Below, piece by piece: positions 26,036-34,656 of a stretch of DNA of 51,022 nucleotides. The DNA comes from Eggerthellales bacterium (GTDB lineage: Bacteria; Actinomycetota; Coriobacteriia; Coriobacteriales; Eggerthellaceae), in the NCBI GenBank assembly GCA_029219345.1, contig JAQXTF010000086.1, positions 1-51,022 of the forward strand, read 5' to 3'. The notes beneath the pieces are model-generated. The model did no database searches, was not told where the DNA came from, and saw nothing but the letters and a program-made list of their open reading frames with translations. How positions within the stretch are numbered: the stretch's first letter is position 1; each line of letters opens with the position of its first letter. A program made the position numbers and the translations under genes.

Positions 26036-26049
26036 TAAAAGCGAAACAA
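26021..26049 (-). promoter_or_regulatory. Promoter of the hipT-like operon
   Basis: On the minus strand: -35 TTGTTT (26044-26049), 17-bp spacer, -10 TATAAT (26021-26026). It lies about 35 bp upstream of the kinase start codon. The -10 element sits inside an inverted repeat, which suggests repression by the operon's own HTH protein. Confidence 0.65.
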
Positions 26050-26095
26050 TGCCTTTAGCATCGAAGCGGCCTGCAACTGGGCTACCGCATAAGAC

Positions 26096-26554
26096 TTAGC
26101 AGAACCACTCCAGGTGCCCACCATCGACGCAGCGCAGAACGGTGGCGCTGCGATTGAGAAAATCCAGATCCAGAAAAGTCAGTCCTGCAGTGTTCAGCTG
26201 GGCTTCGCCCTTCCAAAAGCGTGCGGCCCCATGGTATTTAGCAGCTTGAATCTTCACTGCAAAAAACTTCGTATTTCACCTGTTCAGAGACAAGCCCACT
26301 AGTGCGCTCTTCCGTGATTATATACTTTCTGAGCGAACCGGGGTCCAAACGCCCAAACACTTCCGCGCCGCACAGAACTTCCCATTTGGCATCCCTCACG
26401 TAGGGAACATATTTTGCCGCGTAGTTAAGCAGATCTTGAATCGTGGCTTCGGGTCCGAAAGACGCAATCAACTGGCACAAGCCCTCAATCAAGCCTTGGG
26501 CGCAAACAAGTTGCGACCCAAGACATGCTCATATTCAGTTGTGCGCCCTAGCAC
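26096..26554 (-). pseudogene. Frameshifted unknown gene, three pieces
   Basis: Three coding-like pieces line up on the minus strand. Piece 1 starts at a GTG at 26554 (MLGRTTEYEHVLGRNLFAPKA). Piece 2, from about 26492 to 26238, continues with IEGLCQLIASFGPEATI and later GRLDPGSLRKYIITEE. Piece 3, from about 26270 to 26096, reads KFFAVKIQAAKYHGAARFW and ends GGHLEWFC. Single-base shifts near 26493 and near 26270 would join them into one protein of about 150 aa. Piece 2 alone has no ATG, only a TTG. I do not recognise the family. It may be a genuine pseudogene or reflect base-calling errors, which sequencing would settle. Confidence 0.5.
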
Positions 26555-26772
26555 TCCGTGAAGGTGTAGCGCACCATGTTTCCCGAATCGTCGCCGGTGG
26601 TGATCACCGTGTCGCCATTGGATTTTTCCGTAAGGTCCATAATGGGATACCTGCCATTGACCTGGACATATGCCTTTGGGCCCTCAGCCTCAATTTCGAT
26701 GATTTCCTTCTTGGCGTACGCTTTGCCGCCGCAAGGATTGATGTCTTCTACCAGCACTTCGTATTCGTTCAT
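26548..26772 (-). CDS. Small hypothetical protein
   Basis: A 74-aa acidic protein beginning MNEYEVLVEDINPCGGKAY. It has an alternating hydrophobic/charged pattern (EIIEIEAEGPKAYVQVNG, then MVRYTFTEC at the end) that suggests a small beta-rich fold. No family is recognised. ATG at 26772 with AAGAAGATA upstream. Its last codons overlap the GTG start proposed for the broken gene that follows, so the two may once have been one operon. Confidence 0.6.
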   Translation of the reverse strand: MNEYEVLVEDINPCGGKAYAKKEIIEIEAEGPKAYVQVNGRYPIMDLTEKSNGDTVITTGDDSGNMVRYTFTEC

Positions 26773-26874
26773 TTACGTATCTTCTTTTCGTATGACTGCA
26801 CAAAAAACAACGGCTTTGTTACGCATACCAGAGTGTGAAAAGCCCTATGGAATACCAAAGTTCTTGAGACATCA

Positions 26875-27060
26875 CTAGTAACCCCAAGCGTCGGCAGCTT
26901 CTTCTTCGGACTTGTACACAGGGCTGTAATCCTTGTAGCCACGGCACTTCTCATTGTTGCAACCGGTCTGATACTGCCAAAACTTCACATTCTTGTTCTG
27001 GTTCTTGATGTGCACGTAAGCTTTTTCGCCACAGAACGGGCAATCTTTGATCTTGATCAT
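26875..27060 (-). CDS. Lar-like zinc-ribbon small protein
   Basis: A 61-aa protein starting MIKIKDCPFCGEKAY, with C7 and C10 as the first zinc knuckle, a CNNEKC second knuckle and a C-terminal EEEAADAWGY tail. This is the layout of the small Lar family (restriction-alleviation-like zinc ribbons, common in phages and islands), which typically end in EEAIxAWN. AAGGAGCGC precedes the ATG at 27060; an upstream in-frame start adds ten residues without such a site. A phage or island origin is plausible. The restriction-alleviation function itself is unproven for most members. Confidence 0.7.
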   Translation of the reverse strand: MIKIKDCPFCGEKAYVHIKNQNKNVKFWQYQTGCNNEKCRGYKDYSPVYKSEEEAADAWGY

Positions 27061-27184
27061 GATGCGCTCCTTTTTGTCAGAGACCTGCACTTCCCCTTGA
27101 ATTTTAACGGCAAATCACTGCTGCGGCTAGCGCATAAAATGGTTCTTTACCAGCGCTCAAGCTGCACTTTTGCCTCAACAGATT

Positions 27185-27303
27185 CTATTCCGCCGCCAGT
27201 GCCTTGCAGTAGGCATCAATGTAAAAAACACCTCATCATCAGTTGAGGGACGTATGCTGGTTGGCGCCATTTCCCTACTCCATTGCTTAACGCGTTCAAC
27301 CAT
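27185..27303 (-). pseudogene. Small gene with a one-base frameshift in a T tract
   Basis: From an ATG at 27303, preceded by AAGGGCAGG, the frame reads MVERVKQWSREMAP and STDDEVF, then meets a run of six T (27223-27228 on the plus strand as A). Adding one T continues the frame as FYIDAYCKALAAE and a TAG at 27185, a sensible protein end of 39 residues. Without it the frame drifts to an unrelated tail. No family recognised. The rest of 27061-27424 shows only the terminator below. Confidence 0.35.
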
Positions 27304-27366
27304 AAGCCTGCCCTTTTCGGCAAGAAAAAAGCTTATCAACGCGCCGATCATTCATAGATTTGCAGC

Positions 27367-27404
27367 AAAAGGCCCTGCGGGAGACTTTCTCCACAGAGCC
27401 TTTT
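27367..27404 (-). terminator. Terminator after the GNAT acetyltransferase gene
   Basis: AAGGC and CTG pair across GGAGA/TCTCC with CAG and GCCTT in an interrupted stem; the minus strand then runs TTTTGCTG. It lies about 20 bp past the stop codon at 27425. Confidence 0.7.
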
Positions 27405-27424
27405 CATTCTCAATGATTTTTAAT

Positions 27425-27994
27425 TTATTCCCAGGCGTCTGCGATGCGAGAATCGTAGAAAAGTTCATCCTTCTTGGCACTCAGGGCCTCTACCTGGGCA
27501 GACGTAACATCCATGCCGCAGATGAGCACCTGGAACACTTCTTCATCGTAAACAATGGTCAAATCGGTCTTGGCAAAGCCATTGCGCTGATAGAAACGCC
27601 AACGGTCCTGGCGCTGCCGCTTGTTTTCCGCATGGGGGTCATCAATGGGCTCCACATCCAAAAGCACCGGCTGTCCCGTGCGAGCCTTTATAAGGTCCAA
27701 AATCTCAGAGCCAACGCCTTGACCTTGGCTTTCAGGCTTCACGCCCAAATACAGCAGATAGGCAAACGGCAGCTCAGGCGCATCGATCACATAGCTCATA
27801 CCCAGCACGTTTTCAGGGGTCTCATCAGCGCTTTCAGCCACATACGCAGTAAGCGTCACATACTCGTGCAGCTCGGTCAGGCGCACTACAACCTCTGAGG
27901 GAATGCGCTCGTAGGGCGGCAGCACCGTTTCCCACACGTCAATGACACCGGGCAGCAGGTTTGAGCCGCGCGTCACATCGATAGCCTTAAGCAT
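27425..27994 (-). CDS. GNAT-family N-acetyltransferase
   Basis: A 189-aa protein of the GNAT fold. AYLLYLGVKPESQGQGVGSEIL contains the acetyl-CoA pyrophosphate-binding signature (Q/RxxGxG/A, here QGQGVG), and RWRFYQRNGFAKTD is the conserved late motif. Substrate unknown. I use the ATG at 27994, with GGGAGAACAGG upstream, instead of a start 19 codons earlier. It is a single gene, cut off downstream by a terminator, and its 5' neighbour on the same strand is a chain of gene fragments. Confidence 0.85.
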   Translation of the reverse strand: MLKAIDVTRGSNLLPGVIDVWETVLPPYERIPSEVVVRLTELHEYVTLTAYVAESADETPENVLGMSYVIDAPELPFAYLLYLGVKPESQGQGVGSEILDLIKARTGQPVLLDVEPIDDPHAENKRQRQDRWRFYQRNGFAKTDLTIVYDEEVFQVLICGMDVTSAQVEALSAKKDELFYDSRIADAWE

Positions 27995-28064
27995 CCTGTT
28001 CTCCCTTCTGATACATGTCCAAGTCAAGCCAAAGAGCAGGGCGAACGCCATTCAGCCTGCATAA

Positions 28065-28233
28065 CTACTCCTTTTCCTGCTTCTTCTTAGGCGCCTTCTT
28101 CAGGGCCGCGAAACCGCAGGCCACGCCAAAGCAAATAGTTGCAATCTGCATAGCCGATGAAACATTATAGGTGCCGGTAATCGTTACCGCAAGGCCCACC
28201 ACCGAAGGCAAGCAGGCATACGTAGCCGCCGCT
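28065..28233 (-). pseudogene. C-terminal fragment of an MFS transporter gene
   Basis: About 55 codons read AAATYACLPSVVGLAVTITG, continue with SSAMQIATICFGVACGF and end in a lysine-rich KKAPKKKQEKE tail at the TAG at 28065. These are the last transmembrane helices and cytoplasmic tail of an MFS carrier. There is no start, and the remaining 350 or so codons are missing. The fragment abuts the stop codon of the GyrI-like relic, which marks a deletion junction at 28233/28234. Confidence 0.7.
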
Positions 28234-28447
28234 TTATTCGTCCCTTTGCCTGATGGGGTGCCTAATGACGGTCTTCAGCTTTTCTGGCGCGGTTTTTCGC
28301 GCGTCGGAAAGATAGATTTCATGATGCATGCGAGCATCCGAGAAGTCGTTTTCGCAGCCATTTTCTGCAAGGGGGAACGGTTACCACCTGGGGTTTTCCT
28401 TTGGGCTGGTAAAACTCCTTGTATTCCTTTTTGAAGTCAAAAGCCAT
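28234..28447 (-). pseudogene. GyrI-like small-molecule-binding domain gene with internal deletion
   Basis: The gene starts normally at an ATG at 28447 with MAFDFKKEYKEFYQPKGK and PQVVTVP, the standard start of GyrI-like proteins. After about 27 codons it changes frame. The family's C-terminus then appears in another frame (ENDFSDARMHHEIYLSD, then APEKLKTVIRHPIRQ) up to TAA at 28234. An intact gene would have about 200 codons; roughly 130 central codons are gone. Both surviving ends remain close to the family pattern, so the loss is recent. Confidence 0.75.
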
Positions 28448-28470
28448 CTCAGCCTCCTGAACACCGCACT

Positions 28471-29643
28471 CTAGGAGCGGTTGTTTGTTACCAACCGGTG
28501 CAGATTGTCGTAGAACACAATAGCCGCAAGCAGCATGCATGCAATAGCGGCATCAAACAAATACATGGCCGTGGCGCCCGCTGCGCTCAATATAACGCCT
28601 CCCAGCAAGGGACCAAGGGTGCATCCCACATCTACGCCCAAACTCATGGTGTTGGCCGAAAGCGAGTATTTCTCAGGCGGCACGCCCTTCACGCATTGCG
28701 CCTGAAGGCACGGCCACATGCAGCCTTGACCCAAGGCGAACAGGGCACCTGCCACCAAAACGCTAGCGGGGCCTTGGGCGAAAGCCATGGCTATCATGGC
28801 GCCAAAAATGAAAAGCGCCATGGGCACGCACACTTTCCTGAAACCGAACCTGTCGTAAAAGCGACCGCTGAAGGGGCGCGCGGCGAAGGATACCGTCACA
28901 TAGGCCACGTAATACAGAGAGATGCTGGTTATGCCGCGCATCTCGCCCACGGTAAGGGTTAGGGTGTTCATGGTGCCGTAGCACACGCCCTCCAAAACCG
29001 CGATGAACGCAATGGGCAGGGCGCCAATGTAGACGAAGGATTTCAGAACGCTGCGTTTTTCCGCAGGGCCCGCATCCTTCTTTTTATCGTCGCTGACCTG
29101 GGGGGACTTCAAAAGCAGCGACGACGCCACCGCCAAAAGGAAAAAGACACCCGACAGGAAGAACGCAGAGCGCCATCCAAAATGGTCGCCCATGAAGGAG
29201 CTGATGATGGGGCCCAAGGCCACGCCTATAACGTTGCAGATGGCAATCCAGGCAACGCCTTGGCCGCGGGTTTCCTCGGGCAAAATGTAGGCAGCATAGG
29301 CGATGATCAACGTGCTTTTCCCCGCGTTTGCCACGCCCGCCATAACGCGGCAGATGGCCAAAACCTGCAGGTCCTGAATGAGCGTGCACAGAAACGACCC
29401 CGCGCAGAACAGCACCGAGAAAAAGATCAGCAGCTTCTTGATAGGCAGGCGCGCCAGCAAGGGCCCGCTGAGAGCGCGCATGATAAGGCCGCTGAAGGCG
29501 CTGATGCTGGCCAAAGTGCCCGCCAGAGCCACCGTGGCGCCCAGCGAGAGGGCGTAGTTGGACACAATGGGGTTTGAGGTCTGGGTGCCCAGCTGCAGGC
29601 ACAGCTCAAAGAAGAACAGGCAAAGGTAGGCGCGGGTCCACAT
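28471..29643 (-). CDS. MFS transporter, 12-TM drug/metabolite type
   Basis: A 390-aa membrane protein with about 12 hydrophobic helices. The loop after TM2 is degenerate (GPLLARLPIKKLL), TM4 has CRVMAGVANAGKSTL, TM5 a motif-C-like GVALGPIISSFMGDHFGW, and the mid-protein loop repeats the signature in GRFYDRFGFRKV. Motif C suggests an exporter (antiporter). Substrate unknown. ATG at 29643 with AGGGTGCAGG upstream, 9 bp after the 167-aa unknown gene; it could be the last gene of the operon that starts with the AAA+ ATPase at 31406. Confidence 0.88.
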   Translation of the reverse strand: MWTRAYLCLFFFELCLQLGTQTSNPIVSNYALSLGATVALAGTLASISAFSGLIMRALSGPLLARLPIKKLLIFFSVLFCAGSFLCTLIQDLQVLAICRVMAGVANAGKSTLIIAYAAYILPEETRGQGVAWIAICNVIGVALGPIISSFMGDHFGWRSAFFLSGVFFLLAVASSLLLKSPQVSDDKKKDAGPAEKRSVLKSFVYIGALPIAFIAVLEGVCYGTMNTLTLTVGEMRGITSISLYYVAYVTVSFAARPFSGRFYDRFGFRKVCVPMALFIFGAMIAMAFAQGPASVLVAGALFALGQGCMWPCLQAQCVKGVPPEKYSLSANTMSLGVDVGCTLGPLLGGVILSAAGATAMYLFDAAIACMLLAAIVFYDNLHRLVTNNRS

Positions 29644-29652
29644 ACCTGCACC

Positions 29653-30156
29653 CTATTCGCGCATGCAGCGGTCGGCCGCGTCGCAAATATCGGCAGCCAG
29701 CATATCGGCGTTCAGGTGCACGCGGCACAAGGTGACCCCCGGCTTATCGGGGTGAGGCAATTCCTCGTGGAACTGCTGGCCGTCGTCCACCAGCTGGAAC
29801 TCGTATTCGTATTGCATCGGCAAGTCATCGTAATGGTGATACTCAATGTCGGCACGGCCGGAGTGCAGCAAATCGCAGCGCAGGGCATAGCACATCTCGC
29901 CGTCAAACCAGCTGTCCTTTTTGCCGAACTTCTCGGCAACATACGCGTTGTACCAGCGGATATACTGGCTGCGGCTCTTTCGCGAGCCATCCTCGTTCTT
30001 CATGCTGGGGTAGCACTCCTCCCCCATGATGTCGGGAATGGTCAGCGCCAGCGCTAGGCCTGCCACCGAAATGTTTTCCGCAATGCAGCGACGCACGTCG
30101 GAGACAATGCGGCTCAAGGGAATGATATCCAGGTAGTCAGAAAATTCCTCCGCCAT
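29653..30156 (-). CDS. Hypothetical protein encoded with the AAA+ ATPase
   Basis: A 167-aa cytoplasmic protein that I do not recognise as a named family. The N-terminal part is helical (ISVAGLALALTIPDIMGE). The middle has YIRWYNAYVAEKFGK, WFDGEMCYALRCDLLHSG and a conserved-looking H-S-G-R, and the end is acidic. Segments of the type ALRCDLLHSG occur in small HEPN-like and other unknown proteins. The start is 2 bp from the AAA+ stop, so the two are probably co-transcribed and translationally coupled, suggesting a substrate or adaptor of the ATPase. Confidence 0.75.
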   Translation of the reverse strand: MAEEFSDYLDIIPLSRIVSDVRRCIAENISVAGLALALTIPDIMGEECYPSMKNEDGSRKSRSQYIRWYNAYVAEKFGKKDSWFDGEMCYALRCDLLHSGRADIEYHHYDDLPMQYEYEFQLVDDGQQFHEELPHPDKPGVTLCRVHLNADMLAADICDAADRCMRE

Positions 30157-30158
30157 GC

Positions 30159-31406
30159 CTACTCCTGGGACTGGTGGATGGCGGCGGAAAGCTGCTCCAG
30201 CGAATCAATCAGGTCTTCACGAGCCTGCTCTGCCTCTTCCAGGGTGACTTCTCGCTGAGGTGCCTTCTTCTCATCGCAAGGCAGCGCGATATCGTCGGCG
30301 TCTTCCGGCAGAATGGTGACAATCTCCTCTTCCGTCAGGTCGTCATCGTTGCTGATGCGCGTAGCTTGGTTGGTTATGACGCTTTCGAACAGGTTACGCA
30401 CGCTGCGGGCGTTGGCAAAATTGGGGCCCTTGTTGGCCTCCATCTGCTCGATCATGCCGTAAATCTTCTCTTCAGACTCGGGAGTCATGGAGTACTGGTA
30501 GCGGGTGCACTGCTGGGCGAAGATGGCCTTCAGCTCGTCCACGGAGTAATCGGGGAACTCGAAATACTTGTTGAAACGGCTCTTCAGACCCGGATTGCTC
30601 TCTACGAACTTCTTCATGGGCTCGGTGTAGCCCGCCACAATGACAATGAAGTCGTCGCGATTGTCTTCCATGGCCTTCAGGATGGTTTCGATGGCTTCCA
30701 GGCCGAAGGTGTCGTCCTTCTGGGAGAGAGCGTAGGCCTCGTCCACGAAAAGGATGCCGCCCAGAGCCTTCTGGATGACTTCCTGGGTCTTGATGGCGGT
30801 TTGACCTACGTAACCGGCTACCAGGCCAGAACGATCCACCTCAATGAGCTGGCCTTTTGAAAGAATGCCCACTTCTTTGTACAGGCGCGCCAGCAAGCGG
30901 GCCACGGTGGTTTTGCCCGTGCCAGGGTTGCCAGAGAACACCAGATGCAGAGATACGGGAGCAGTTTTCATGCCGCGCTCTTCACGGATCTTCTTGATTT
31001 TAGCCAGCGCGGTAAGCTCTTTCACATCGTGCTTGATGTTCTGCAGGCCCACTAGGTCATTCAGCTCGTCCATGGCGGGGCGCTCAGGCTTCTCTTCCTT
31101 CTTTTCGGGCTCGGGCGCGGGACCATTGCCGGCGGTAGCGCTTGCCTCAGGGGCCTTCCCCGTTGCGGGCACCGGCGCGTTGCTGAAGCCCACGGAGCGG
31201 TCGATGGCGTTGATGGCGTTTGCGGCCTTGGTCAGGTCAGATGCGCGGCTGCCCACCTGCTGCAGCTGTTCGTCCAGCTGCTTCATGAGCTCCAAAGCCT
31301 TGTCGCCCATGAGCATATCCATGAGCTGGTCATCGTTGGGCATCTCCTTATCGGCGCCGTAGAAATCTCGATAGATGCCACGCAAATCGTTCATGAAATT
31401 GACCAT
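30159..31406 (-). CDS. CbbX/SpoVK/EccA-type AAA+ ATPase
   Basis: A 415-aa protein. Residues 1-115 are helical then Pro/Glu/Lys-rich and form a variable N-terminal region. DLVGLQNIKHDVKEL introduces the AAA+ core, with Walker A GNPGTGKT at 159-166 and Walker B GGILFVDEAYAL; sensor and arginine-finger segments include FIVIVAGYTEPM and GLKSRFNKYFEF. The C-terminal 60 residues are acidic. This matches the CbbX-SpoVK-EccA branch of remodelling ATPases, used for Rubisco repair, sporulation or ESX secretion. None of those systems is visible here, so the client is unknown; the 167-aa downstream protein is the obvious candidate. Confidence 0.9.
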   Translation of the reverse strand: MVNFMNDLRGIYRDFYGADKEMPNDDQLMDMLMGDKALELMKQLDEQLQQVGSRASDLTKAANAINAIDRSVGFSNAPVPATGKAPEASATAGNGPAPEPEKKEEKPERPAMDELNDLVGLQNIKHDVKELTALAKIKKIREERGMKTAPVSLHLVFSGNPGTGKTTVARLLARLYKEVGILSKGQLIEVDRSGLVAGYVGQTAIKTQEVIQKALGGILFVDEAYALSQKDDTFGLEAIETILKAMEDNRDDFIVIVAGYTEPMKKFVESNPGLKSRFNKYFEFPDYSVDELKAIFAQQCTRYQYSMTPESEEKIYGMIEQMEANKGPNFANARSVRNLFESVITNQATRISNDDDLTEEEIVTILPEDADDIALPCDEKKAPQREVTLEEAEQAREDLIDSLEQLSAAIHQSQE

Positions 31407-31574
31407 GGGTTAACCTCCTGGGGCTCAGAATATGCTCACTTCATTATACGCGCGCAGCGGCATTTCATGAAAAACCGCCAAGAAATTGGCCGTATGTCCC
31501 TATATTTGGACACGCTAAAACATACCGCTCGCCTACCATACGCTCAGTTCGGAAAACCAACACAGGAGGAAGCC

Positions 31575-31985
31575 ATGAATGAGGGCGCAAGCATGCTATT
31601 CGGAACCACCAACGCATCGGGTTCCGTGCCTCATGCATGCTGCGCAGGGCCAGTTTTCAACCACGATGGAAAGCTGATTTTGTCAGAAAGCTTTACCGAG
31701 CTTTCCCCCGCCGACCCCGCTTGGCTAAGCGCGGGGCTTGCGCGTCTCATGGAAACTGACGATTTCGTGGAAGCCTGGCGCATCTGGGACTGCGAAGAGA
31801 ACAATTGGGCGCCCATTCGCCTGACGCTTTACCGATTTGATGAATATGACCTGGTCATTCGCTGGGAAGGAAACGCCATGTGCAGCTGGCAAGGGGCCCT
31901 GGACACCCAAGCGCGGGTGCTTTCATCCCGGGATGCGGACGACTGCCGAGCATGCTGCTGGCAGTGGCTACGGTTCGCGGGCTAG
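31575..31985 (+). CDS. Hypothetical protein
   Basis: A 136-aa protein beginning MNEGASMLFGTTNASGS, with several tryptophans and cysteines (EAWRIWDCEENNW, DDCRACCWQWLRFAG). It has no signal peptide or membrane segment and I do not recognise a family. I start at the ATG at 31575 because AGGAGGAAG lies just before it; a longer frame from 31467 lacks such a site. Its stop overlaps the stop of the convergent WYL regulator in a shared CTAG (31982-31985). Confidence 0.65.
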   Translation: MNEGASMLFGTTNASGSVPHACCAGPVFNHDGKLILSESFTELSPADPAWLSAGLARLMETDDFVEAWRIWDCEENNWAPIRLTLYRFDEYDLVIRWEGNAMCSWQGALDTQARVLSSRDADDCRACCWQWLRFAG

Positions 31986-32962
31986 CTTTCAATGAGTTTT
32001 CGCAGGTAAGAGCGGTATTCTTCCTTAAGGGTAGCAGGCGCTTCAATGGAAACGTGGCCGTTGAGACCGGCAATCCAACCAAAAAAAGCCGGGCTCACGC
32101 GCACCCTGGCGCTCACATTTGCCGCGCCGTCCTGACCCGGAGTCACATGGCCTTCCGCCCCAAAGTGGTCGAGAACCTCGGGCATGAGGGATTCGTCTAC
32201 GCGCATGGTCACCGTGGTAACCGGGCCGTCGAACCTGCCGAAGAACTGCGAGTCGCGCACCTGGTACTCATAGGCGGAAATTTCCTTGCAACGATGGGCT
32301 TTTTCGGGAAGAACCGCCAGGTCACGCATTCGGTCAACGCGATACTCACGCACCGCTTGATGCTTGTCGGCGAAAGCTGTCAAGTAATAGCGGTTCTCGG
32401 AGAAAGTCACCCGCATGGGAGTCACCACGTACGTCTCCCCTTCGTGCTGGGCATGGGGCTTTCCGTCAAGGCCCACCTTCCAGTAGGTGAAACCAATCTT
32501 TTTCTTTTCGCGCAGGGCGGCATGGATGGCATCAACGTTAGCCAGCACCGCATCGTTGCGACCCCGGGCGCGAGCATCCACGTGCACGCGGCGCTCTAGC
32601 TTCTCACGCTGCGAATCGGACGCAAGGCGACGCAGGTTACGGGAAATGCGGTCAGCCTGGGTTTGAGTGATGAAGCGACAGCTTTGCACGGCGTCCACCA
32701 TAAGCATGAGCTCATCTAGGCTGAAGTCGCGGCGCTCCAGGTAATACTCCACGGGATTTCGCTGCGCCGTGCCAATGGCCAGGCCAAACTCGCGGAGCAC
32801 ATCAAAGTCTGCGTACACGGTCTTGCGATCAGCCGTCATATCCAGCTCGGAGAGGCGCGCAAGAATCGCACTCATGGACAGACCATGGTCTTCGTCGGTC
32901 TCGTCCTGCAGCATTTGCATGATGGACAAGGTTCGCAGCTTACTGTTGGTGGCTCTGGCCAT
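31982..32962 (-). CDS. WYL-domain transcriptional regulator
   Basis: A 326-aa regulator with an N-terminal winged helix-turn-helix (LRTLSIMQML, then DRKTVYADFDVLREFG). A WYL domain follows from about residue 150 (KKIGFTYWKVGLDG, VVTPMRVTFSENRYYLTAF, REYRVDRMRD), then a WCX-like C-terminal region. WYL domains bind nucleotides, nucleic acid or other ligands and often control defence, DNA-damage or metabolic genes. It is a single gene; the MFS gene at 33295 is divergent and 330 bp away, making it a possible target. Confidence 0.9.
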   Translation of the reverse strand: MARATNSKLRTLSIMQMLQDETDEDHGLSMSAILARLSELDMTADRKTVYADFDVLREFGLAIGTAQRNPVEYYLERRDFSLDELMLMVDAVQSCRFITQTQADRISRNLRRLASDSQREKLERRVHVDARARGRNDAVLANVDAIHAALREKKKIGFTYWKVGLDGKPHAQHEGETYVVTPMRVTFSENRYYLTAFADKHQAVREYRVDRMRDLAVLPEKAHRCKEISAYEYQVRDSQFFGRFDGPVTTVTMRVDESLMPEVLDHFGAEGHVTPGQDGAANVSARVRVSPAFFGWIAGLNGHVSIEAPATLKEEYRSYLRKLIES

Positions 32963-33011
32963 AGTGCACCTCTTCTTATGCGCCGTTATACAAACCCATT
33001 CTATACCTTAG

Positions 33012-34594
<1,583 letters not shown>

Positions 34595-34596
<2 letters not shown>

Positions 34597-34633
34597 AAAA
34601 ATGAGACACTTGGCTCAGGGCAAAGTGTCTCAT
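34595..34633 (-). terminator. Rho-independent terminator between convergent MFS and NAT genes
   Basis: ATGAGACACTT (34601-34611) and AAGTGTCTCAT (34623-34633) form a perfect 11-bp stem. The minus strand then has seven T, so it mainly serves the arylamine N-acetyltransferase gene; the MFS transcript may stop there too. Confidence 0.88.
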
Positions 34634-34656
34634 TGCATGCAATATTTGTTGCGGGT

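Noticed and set aside
28471-29643. The MFS fragment at 28065-28233 as the 3' end of the intact MFS gene
   Set aside because: The intact gene has its own complete C-terminus and stop at 28471; the fragment is from a different carrier.
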